Source: Roridomyces roridus (Eukaryota > Basidiomycota > Agaricomycetes > Agaricales > Mycenaceae). Taken from it: DNA of 64,000 nt. The notes beneath the pieces are model-generated. The model saw only the letters and a list, made by a program, of their open reading frames with translations, did no database searches and was not told the origin of the DNA. Position numbers and translations under genes: made by a program. This document shows, one piece after another, positions 56,061 to 64,000 of this stretch (position 1 is the stretch's first letter; each line of letters opens with the position of its first letter). The DNA lies in assembly GCA_029378245.1 (NCBI GenBank), contig JARKIF010000012.1, positions 868,001 through 932,000 of the forward strand. The letters run 5' to 3'.

Positions 56061-56704
56061 ATGAACAGTGTTCGGTGATTCGGGCAACTTGAGCCCGGAA
56101 TTCACCATTCAGGGGTCTGGAGTTTCCTTCTAATGGAAGCTGTGATGCAGGACACAAGTTCGAGGCAAACCTGAGCCCTGTTTCTGACTCTGATTGGTAC
56201 AAATGAATAAATATTTACACGGTTATCCTCATTTTGTTGGACGCGAAGCTAAGTCGACGCGTCTTGCATGCGTGAACATCATTGACGGTACATGACCGCG
56301 GATTGAGCTGCCCTCGCGCACAACTCCAAGCCATTCTACGGCATTCAGTTCCACCCCGAGGTTACCACCCGCTTCGCGGCAATGAAGTTATCGCTGATTT
56401 ATCCTCAACATTGGTGGACGCCCAGGCCTCCTCCTCAGCGAGATGTTCAGGAACTCATAGCAATCCGCCCAGCATGAATGCGAGACTCACTGGACAATGG
56501 TAATTTTCTGCTCCATTTTCTGTTCACTCACCTTTGACTCACCCTCCACGGGAAGAGTTCATCGGCAAGGAGATCGCGCGCATCCGGGAAATCTGCCGTC
56601 CCACCGCGATTCCATGCCATCATGCTCGACAACGGCGTCCTCCAGCTCAACGCAACGTTGTTAACAGTCAAAACATTGGCTTCGTTTAAACATTTCTGGC
56701 TCAA

Positions 56705-57950
56705 TCAAGATTTAAGATAGACCAAAGCAGAGCCCAAGAAATCAATCTTCAAGTGCAGACTCGCCCAACTCGAATCACGTAACAACTTTCCCTTCCACGA
56801 CGCCCACAACGCGCACTCTGGTGGATCCCGGCCTCGGAATCGACATATGAAGCATTGTCTCCAACCTTTCCATCGGTATAGGACTCTCGCCCCAGCGACA
56901 ACCCGGATGCAACAGGACGATACCAACTCGAGCAGATTCTCGAGCCCCGGGCCGCCAAGCAGCTCTTCGACAAAGTCTGCTGTCCACGCAGGCCCGGCGG
57001 CAAAGCGAGAGAACCCCGATGGCTGAGTTAAAGTGAGGGTCTGAAGGCGGCAGAACGCGGCGACGCGGCAAAGTAGAACTTGAATTTCCGGGAAGACTTG
57101 GATTCCCTCGTGGCGAATTCGGAACATATTGTCGATCCTGAGATGTTGGAGCGCCGTGTTTTGAGAAAAAGTGACTTCCGGATGGGGATCTACGGAAAAT
57201 TTCAACGTTGAGAGAGTATGATAACAGAATGAAGATATTCATTTACTTGGGTGTCTGAGACGCAGACTGGTTAGATGATCCCCAACGTGTTGAAGGTATT
57301 GTGAAATGCGCTCTGGGAGAGGACAATACCCATATGTCAATAAAGGCAGATCCAATGCGCGTGGCCACAAAGGGTACAGCTCTGCTGTATCGTCAATCCT
57401 GTCGATCTCGAACGCGTGGATGTCCAACGAGTCCAGTTGGATTGACGGGACTGTTGGTCGATCCACATCACGAGTAAGGCCCCAGGCGACGCATTGTAGT
57501 ATCAGATTGCGGAGGCAAGGGAAGCCTGCCAAGGAGCTGATGGATACAGAGTAGTTTGCAAATCTGCACCAAGACAGTTGGAGCTCTGTCACAGTCGGAT
57601 GAGGAGGGAGCGCCTGAAGGTGCATTTGAATTTTGACAGAGCGTGAGGGAGCGCAGAGATGTGAATTGAGGCAAAATGGACATGATGGTACTCTGCTGTG
57701 TCACGTGCTGGGTCAGCGAGAAAGTTATCTCGACGTGACGAATGGTGGACAAGAAGGTGGAGGACGGTGCTTCGACCAACTGGTGGAACCCATCTGAGGT
57801 GTGGTGGTTGATGGCGATGGGGAGACGATTTCGAGCGAGTGCAATCCAACCTCTGCAGACTAGCGCGCACGATAGTAGATCTGCACGGCTGCCCGCCAGC
57901 TGGCTGATGATGTGGTCACATAACTCGGGCGGGAGTCGGCCGCGCGACAT
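56705..57950 (-). pseudogene. F-box protein gene with one frameshift
   Basis: The frame starts MSRGRLPPELCDHIISQLAG with an F-box-like N-terminus (LLSCALVCRGWIALAR). It continues as a leucine-rich F-box family protein through HLQALPPHPTVTELQLSW and EVTFSQNTALQHLRIDN to TAG at 56705. One intron lies at 57190-57246. Spliced length is 1189 nt, one over a multiple of three: the frame changes near 57635, between LRSLTL and the HLQALPPHPTV part. A single-base indel would restore about 396 codons. It may be a recent pseudogene or a consensus error. Confidence 0.7.
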
Positions 57951-58041
57951 TCCTGGGAGAGGCAGGTAAGTTGAGAGAACGGATCTTCAGGCTCTGGGAC
58001 GCACGAGGGTAGGATGTCCCTCAGAGACTCAGAGTCAAGGA

Positions 58042-58427
58042 TAGGGTGCTGTAAATTAATCCCAGACCATTATTTACCGGTTAATTAACCCGGTTTATAA
58101 ACCAGGCGTTTATAAACCGGTAAATAAACTGGTGTGCAAAAGGATGAAATCTGACCTGTGGATCAGAATTTGGGCTTTGACAGAGCTCCGGCACACCTCT
58201 GAACCTTTTCTGGCGCTTCTCCGACGTCCACAACCCTAAAAATTGCTCTTCAAGCTTTTGTTCCGCTGCTAGAACACAAATCAGACAGTGATCAGTGACC
58301 TTTGATGGGATCATCGTGACCTCAGGCTGTTTATAAACCGACCGTTCAGCCCAAACCTTTATAAACCGGGTTTATAAACACCGGTTTATAAACTGGTTTA
58401 TAAACCGGCATTTTTTACAGCACCCTA
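58042..58427. mobile_element. GGTTTATAAACC-family hAT-like element
   Basis: This 386-bp element has termini TAGGGTGCTGTAAA...TTTACAGCACCCTA and exact 8-bp duplications GTCAAGGA at 58034-58041 and 58428-58435. Palindromic GGTTTATAAACC and TTTATAAACCGG words are dense at both ends. TAGGG-type termini with 8-bp duplications fit hAT (Ac-like). No open frame of note. Confidence 0.92.
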
Positions 58428-58446
58428 GTCAAGGAAGAGTCCCAAG

Positions 58447-59081
58447 CAGTGATGTCAAAGTTCGGTTCGGTTCGAGTTCGGAGGCCCTTCCTCTGAACTC
58501 TGAACCTGAACTTCGGGTTCGGTTCGGCAAGATCATGAACTCCGAACCTGAACTTGGGTTCAGGTTCATTTCAGGTTCGGACCGAGTTCGAACCTCCTGC
58601 GTTTCACCAACTTCAACCAAGGTTCAAAGCAAGTTTGGCGGTCAAATATTGTTCAAGAAAGCATATGGTAAGTATATCTAGCTTCACGAAATGCCTGCAC
58701 GCCTTCTGAGCCAGTTACAAGCCCCAATTTGGTTGAATCAATGGGACAACAATGGGATCACAAGCCCATCAATTGTTGATGGCCCCATTTGCACTGGGAC
58801 CAACAGTCTCAGGCAAGATGCTGTTTTATTTTCTCTACTCTGAGGGTCAGTACAATCAAAATCCATTCAAAAAGTTGGCAAAATCGTGAGAAAATGATCA
58901 ATAACAGTGGGTTTCGGGTTCAAGTTCGGTTCGGGTTCAAACTTCCCTGCGATGGCTGAACTTCGAACCTGAACTTCAGGTTCGGTTCGACCATGCGCTG
59001 ACCTTTGAACCTGAACTTCGCATTCAGTTCGGTTCGGTTCGGGTTCGAACCATTTACTCGAACCGGACTTTGACAACACTA
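58447..59081. mobile_element. GGTTCG-family hAT-like element, copy 2
   Basis: This 635-bp element has termini CAGTGATGTCAAAGTTCGG and the complement of TAGTGTTGTCAAAGTCCGG. The 8-bp duplications GTCCCAAG are at 58439-58446 and 59082-59089. GGTTCGGTTC/GAACCTGAAC arrays sit at each end and in the middle. Its left edge is 19 bp from the right edge of the preceding element. Same length as the copy at 41011-41645. Confidence 0.92.
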
Positions 59082-59334
59082 GTCCCAAGACGCCAGACGT
59101 GCAAGGTGCGTTTGTCAGCGCCACGTGCGAATCCGACACGATCAGGTGACCTCGCTCCATCCTAGGCCGTCCGGGTATTGACTCTGAGAAATCCATTATT
59201 CACTACGTAAAAATATGATGACTAGTAACTTCTACTTGGTAATTTCGAATAGTCCGTAACTGTAAGAAAGCAATCACCTCCCGAGGCGCCGTAAAGGGCG
59301 CTATACTCCTTCTGTATCTCACATTGATAATGCG

Positions 59335-61325
59335 CTAACAAGAATCAGCGACCTGCAATTCATACAGATGAAAATTCAACTCACCAGCCAGAGGACTGCC
59401 CAACGCATACGACGCCAGAACAAGCAACCCATTCTGCAAGTCGGCGCCGGCATCGTCATCCTCAAGTCCCTCCTCTCCGGCCAGAGCTCCCAGCGCATGC
59501 ATCCACTCCAGATTGAATACCCTCAAACTCTGAATCTCGTCAACGAGCACCCGACACGCCAAAGCGCACATGGGTGCATACATTGCGTCAGCATTGGCGT
59601 TCCACCCGGAATCAGTTGTGAGCGCGAGGTAGCGTAGAATCTCACGCGCAGAAACCACACATTTCCTCCGTGCGTCTGGATCAATCCAGGATATAGGGCG
59701 GTTGGCTGTGATGGAAGCTGCGGCGGTGAAGACGTAGGTGCGCACGAGCTCAGGGCCAGCCGGTGTGTATGCGTCGATTGGGGGTAAATTCGCGTGCAAT
59801 ACGTTGATACGCTCGTCGAGATGGTTGTAAACGGTCAGGTACGTTGCAAAGTCGGGAGATAGGAGATCTTTGGGAGTAGATGAGCAAGATGGGGAAGAGG
59901 AATGAAAGAACACTTTACCTGGGGTGAATTTCTCTGAAAGAGCCAGTGCACGATGGAGGAGAACAGCAGCTTGCGCCTGCGCAGCCGCCACAGGAACAAC
60001 TCCGCGTCCGGGTTCCTCCATCATGAGCCGTTGAACCACATCACCCCTGCCGAGTTGAGGAGGAACACCACCGACATGTATCAAATCATACTCCACCATC
60101 GCCATCGGCCACGGCGTAGAAATATTCGCGCCCACAATTTCGAGTATGCACAAAGACGACTCGCTGGCGGAGCCCATTGCGAGGTTCAACTCCGCTTGCA
60201 GAGACACCACAGTCCAGAAGCACCGGATTCGTTCCCCTTGTTCGACAAAATCGTGTGCAGGGTCGAGCGGCGTCTGTTCAAGCATACTCGGGAACCACTC
60301 CGTCGGAGAAGAACAGCCGAGTTCATGTAGACGGCAGCCCACTGCAAGGGTCGCGGCGCTGTTGGCGTGAACCTGTGCTGCGAGGAGGCGTTTCTGCAGC
60401 AGGAGGTAATGGGAGAGGAGGACGTGAGCCTGGATCGTCTCCAATGCATTGGCCGTTTCGGCAGTGGATATGTGGTGGAGGGCCTCGCGCAGGAATTCGG
60501 GCGTGAGCTTGAAGAGAGAGCTGGCCAGCGAGAGATGTGCGCCCCAGAGATAGACGGCAGACAACAGGGCAGCCGATGGTCGGACGTCAAGTCCGAATAA
60601 TGGTTGTGGGCGGAGGGCGGCATGCCGGAATCGGTCGATGTGGAGGAAGAAGCCGAGCTGCACGGCATGCAGTATAAAGTTGTCCAACCTGCGCCCCGTG
60701 AATAGTTCGCACTTCGGAATAGCTGGCGATTCTTACAATTGTCGTACTGTTTCAAGGCGAGGTTCCTGTAACTCCAAATCACTGTCCGACCTGGGGCTGT
60801 CTGATAGAAACGATGAGAACCATCATGGGTAAGAGGGGTAGCGTACTGGAGGAAGATTCCGCTATAGAGTCTGGCGGTGAATCAAGCTGAGAACCATCGG
60901 ATTCGCGCGCCGGCGACCAATATCCGCGCCCAGCGGAAGGGTCGGATATTGGCTTGCTCTCATCCTCGCCGTGTTGATGCCGTCTTGTTCTTGGCGGGCC
61001 ATTGAAGGTGCAAGGTTGATATTTGGGTACACGAACGCAGTTTCCGCACGCAGGATGCTACAGATTTTTTAGTCTGCAAGAAAAGGAAGTTGAAAACGAC
61101 GAGACTTACCACGCCGTCGCATCTCTGTTGGTCAACATCAGACAGCTAGGACGTTGTACGAGTCTGAATAACATACGACTTTCAAATGCCTGTTTCGACG
61201 ATTAGGAAGCAAAGATGTGTGACTACAGACACTCACCGGCAGTTCAAACACGCCTGTCCCCGCTTGAGCGGCGTGGTGCGTGGTTTTGGTGGGCGGAATC
61301 TCTTCGGTTTGGGGGAAGCCTGCAT
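59335..61325 (-). CDS. Zn2Cys6 fungal transcription factor
   Basis: Seven exons encode 564 residues. Introns: 61190-61236, 61125-61176, 61058-61109, 60801-60846, 60689-60736, 59868-59918 (1695 nt coding). The cluster reads ACLNCRHLKVRCDG then HPACGNC and QPC, giving C-x2-C-x6-C-x6-C-x2-C-x8-C, residues about 26-56. It is split by three introns, with exon 2 only 13 nt and exon 3 only 15 nt. The C-terminal 450 residues resemble the fungal-specific factor middle homology region (LDNFILHAVQLGFFLHIDRFR, RIRCFWTVVSLQAEL). TATA (61362-61369) lies about 40 bp from the ATG, a very short leader. It may regulate the divergent oxidoreductase 1.3 kb away, by position only. Confidence 0.87.
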
Positions 61326-62603
61326 GTAGAGCGATGGTGATACTCTGTGCAAAGGCACAAGATATATAAAGTCTCGTAAGTGGATCATCGTCGGTCAATG
61401 GGAAATACCGATCGTCCATACTTGATTTTTTTGTGCGTTTGTGATGGCCGGTGCTGTGCAGGCTTCGGCGGCTCGGAAGAAGGTGGGTCAGGGACCCACC
61501 TTCATCTGGCCTTCGCGCCATTAAGAATGTGGGATTTCTCCGTGGGTGCAGGGCGTATTGGCGTCCAGCAGTGGTGCGCCAGGGAGGAGGCTACTTCGAG
61601 TTGCATGTTGTTTCTGTTTCCAAATACCGATAGGAAAGGACAGAATGGGGTGTCGCAGGTAAGGATGCCCGATCGTCTCGGATGTTCTGATTGACGCGCG
61701 ATAAGCCGCACGAAAATTGGAAATCACCTTTGAATTGAATGCAGTGGCCGTATTAAGTCTTGCCGTCGAACCTGAGATCAGGAGCGCAAAATTCATCGAA
61801 ACGGCCGCCGGGAGGGAAATACACAGTCGGAGGATGCGTTGGGCTAAGCGATGTCACTGCGGGCTGAACAAGGGCACTGTGAGCAAGCCAAGACTATATT
61901 TTGAAGGGCGCTGTTGTCCGACTGGGACTGGCGTTATGGGCTGTGATGATTGAGCGTGCGTCGGGCGCTCAGCTTTGAGCTTGGTGCCTGGGTCCTTGTG
62001 AGCAAGTGAACACTGAAAAGAGAAAGAGAAAGAGAATATTTGGTTCTGCTGTTGTTCGATCTTAGTCATTGATGCGATCCGGCTTTTCTTCCTCCGTCAT
62101 CTCCGAGTCCTCTGCGCTCCTCTGCCCCTTGCACAACCTGAGTTCAGCCCATATTCTTTGCCTTCAACGCATCCTCTCATTTCTCTGGCCACGCCCAGAG
62201 GTGTCTTCTGAGCAACTTCCACTGCTGCACCAATGCTAGACTCCCTGCCCGACGGCAGCCCCAGGCCCACGAGCCGGGCCAATCCCAACAGCGGGGTCTC
62301 ATTGGTAAACGTTCAACGTTCCATTCCTGTACGGGTCGGGCATTATATAACTCGGGCTATGAGGAGCGCTGGCCGAATCCGCCTCGCCGACGTCCTCCAT
62401 AAGTCCTCCGCCCGGCCGAAAGGCCACTTTTGGGATTCTTTTCACACGAAGACGGCGTATGTTTCTGCGGCAGGTCTCTTTTCCCCGCTCGTCACTGCTT
62501 TGCAATCGTTCGTCGCTGCTTAATCATTCAAAAGAACGCTGATTCAGCAGGCAGTGGTTCAGTATAAAGTTCCTACGGCTTCTGTTGCAACTTCATTCCA
62601 GAA
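61326..62603. promoter_or_regulatory. Divergent intergenic region between regulator and oxidoreductase
   Basis: About 1.28 kb separate the two starts, without a supported gene. TATATATC (61362-61369, minus) serves the regulator. TATATAA (62343) and TATAAA (62563) face the oxidoreductase. I did not identify a repeated CGG-type Zn2Cys6 site with confidence. Confidence 0.5.
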
Positions 62604-64000
62604 ATGTCTATTCCCACTACCGCCCGCGAGTACGCCTACACCGAGGTATGTGTATCTCCTTGACTGCCCCTCGAACTGTCCTTGATTAAAGACTCTCAGA
62701 TCGGTTCTTTCAAGAATCTCACCGTTCGGGAGGTTCCCGTGCCAACTCCGAAGGCTAATGAGGTCCTGGTGAAGACCCGCGCGGTGTCTCTCCAGGTCCG
62801 GGGCTCCTTCCTCCCTATGTTTGCACAATCTGACCATCTTACTAGTTCCGCGACCTCTTAGTTTCGAATGGAACCTACCCAGGCCAGTGCGTCGTTCACT
62901 ATGTGTTTCTGACAGAGCCCTCAGAGCGCCCCCAGGTTCCCGCCCCATCTCGTCCCCTGCTCTGACATGGCCGGGGACATCGTCGCTGTTGGCGCCGACG
63001 TGCAAGGCTGGAAAGCCGGTGACCGGATCTGTCCCAACTTCATGATAGACAAAATTCACAACGAATTCATGTCCAACGAGGTCGCAAACAGCGCGTTGGG
63101 TGGCGCGATTCACGGCGTGTTGACGGAATACAGGTGCTTCCCCGCGCATGTGAGTCTCTACCTCAGATCAGCATCAACATCGGCTGACCGTTCAAAGTGT
63201 CTTGTTGCCATCCCGAGCCATCTCTCTTACGAGGAGGCGTCTACACTGCCGTATGCATTCAGGCTTATTCTTCTCACGGTTCAATTTTTTTTTGAACATG
63301 ACGTCAGATGTGCGGCCCTCACGGCATACAACGCCCTGTTATCCTCCGGTTCCGAGCCCTTGAAGGCTGGGGACACCGTTCTCATCCAGGGAACGGGTGG
63401 TGTATCCGTGTTCGTATCAATCCCTCACAATCCTCCCTCCTTCCCACTAACACCAATATTAGCTTCGCGCTTCAATTCGCTGTCGCATCCGGCGCAACGG
63501 CCATCGTCCTCTCCTCCTCTGACGAAAAACTCGAAAGCGCTACCCAACTCGGCGCCAAGCATGTCATCAACTACAAGACGACGCCCAACTGGGACCAACA
63601 GGTGCTCAAGCTGACGAACGGGAACGGCGTCGACCGTGTGATTGAGGTCGTAGGTGACGCCACGCTCGAGCGGTCCATGTCGTCTGTCAGGATCGACGGG
63701 TCTATCGTCATTGTCGGGCTTTTGGGTGGAATTGGCGTGCGTATACCATTTGTTCATCCAGGCTATCTTAAGGTCTTCGATTTACATGCTTATTTTCCCG
63801 CAGGCCGACGTTCCAGCTGTCGACATCATCAGACCCAGCATCTTCAAAGGTTTGAAGATCAGTGGCATCTTTGTCGGTTCGGTCCCTCAGTGCGTTTGCG
63901 GTTTTTTTTGTCCTTGTCATCTTGACACTCACTCACCTCCTCCCCCATTACGTAGATTCCGCAACATGAACAAGCTCCTTGCAGCCAACCCCGAGACGAC
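62604..64000 (+). CDS. MDR-family NAD(P)-dependent oxidoreductase, 5' part
   Basis: Nine exons are in the window and the last runs off the right edge. Introns: 62646-62699, 62796-62845, 62887-62926, 63150-63197, 63251-63307, 63410-63462, 63737-63803, 63890-63955. The protein starts MSIPTTAREYAYTE. GroES-like fold: EVPVPTPKANEVLVK, FRDLLVSNGTYPG, VPCSDMAGDIVAVGADVQGW. Rossmann part: IQGTGGVSVFALQFAVASGA and NYKTTPNWDQQVLKLTNG with VDRVIEVVGDATL. It resembles zinc-independent or structural-zinc-free alcohol dehydrogenase/quinone reductase-like MDR proteins. I see no catalytic zinc ligand set, so a quinone- or enone-reductase type activity is as likely as alcohol oxidation. Substrate unknown. 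Confidence 0.87.

Larger units (their letters stand above)
53340..56215. repeat. Inverted segmental duplication, copy B
   Basis: Inverted counterpart of 38450-43225. It lacks the four elements of copy A, giving empty sites. It carries its own AAACGG-family element (55481-56016) and a deletion of about 445 bp that joins the Kre9-like promoter region directly to the 3' end of the coding sequence. Confidence 0.85.

Noticed and set aside
60791..60846. Acceptor at CCCCAG|GTCGG in the Zn2Cys6 gene
   Set aside because: It leaves the coding length out of frame; the acceptor ATCAG|ACAG at 60801 restores 565 codons exactly.

Overview
The window looks like a filamentous basidiomycete, probably an Agaricomycete. 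Genes are broken by many 40-60 bp GT-AG introns, and the families fit that group: F-box/LRR-type proteins, a STAND NTPase with TPRs, an adenylate-forming reductase (A-T-R), a BCS1-like AAA protein, a Kre9/Knh1-type secreted protein, a Zn2Cys6 regulator and a Gis2/CNBP-type zinc-knuckle protein. Species cannot be fixed from the sequence. All exon models were read by eye and checked for length modulo 3.

Layout. 1-4.7 kb: repeat-dense DNA with no supported gene. 4.7-7.1 kb: intact F-box gene, then remnants of two other genes. 7.1-13.4 kb: nested non-coding elements. 13.4-16.9 kb: intact STAND/TPR gene. 17.7-18.0 kb: F-box fragment. 18.1-20.0 kb: BCS1-like pseudogene. 21.4-22.1 kb: AA10-type lytic polysaccharide monooxygenase gene. 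22.5-24.6 kb: small DNA element with a solo LTR inside. 26.3-26.8 kb: small membrane protein. 26.9-36.8 kb: adenylate-forming reductase pseudogene carrying a 5.2 kb Ty1/copia element in an exon and a TA-flanked element in an intron. 38.5-43.2 kb: copy A of an inverted duplication, with a Kre9-like pseudogene. 43.4-43.6 kb: AA10 3' fragment. 44.9-46.2 kb: MYB gene. 48.7-49.6 kb: C2H2-type protein. 50.3-51.8 kb: zinc-knuckle protein. 52.2-53.2 kb: unresolved hypothetical gene. 53.3-56.2 kb: copy B of the inverted duplication. 56.7-58.0 kb: frameshifted F-box gene. 58.0-59.1 kb: two adjacent DNA elements. 59.3-61.3 kb: Zn2Cys6 regulator. 62.6 kb to the right edge: divergent MDR oxidoreductase.

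The strongest theme is mobile DNA and decay. At least five short non-autonomous elements have exact 8-bp target duplications (hAT-like), and each family is filled with its own short, often palindromic motif. Two duplications can be followed. One is collinear (4.7-7.1 versus 17.7-26.8 kb) with reciprocal gene loss. The other is inverted (38.5-43.2 versus 53.3-56.2 kb) and supplies empty sites that prove several insertions. Four genes show a single frame error or in-frame stop, so consensus error must be excluded before calling all of them dead.

The most unusual coding observations are microexons in zinc-binding motifs: 8 nt in the zinc-knuckle gene, and 13 and 15 nt in the Zn2Cys6 gene. The Zn2Cys6 regulator and the divergent oxidoreductase could form a regulator-target pair, but only their position supports that.
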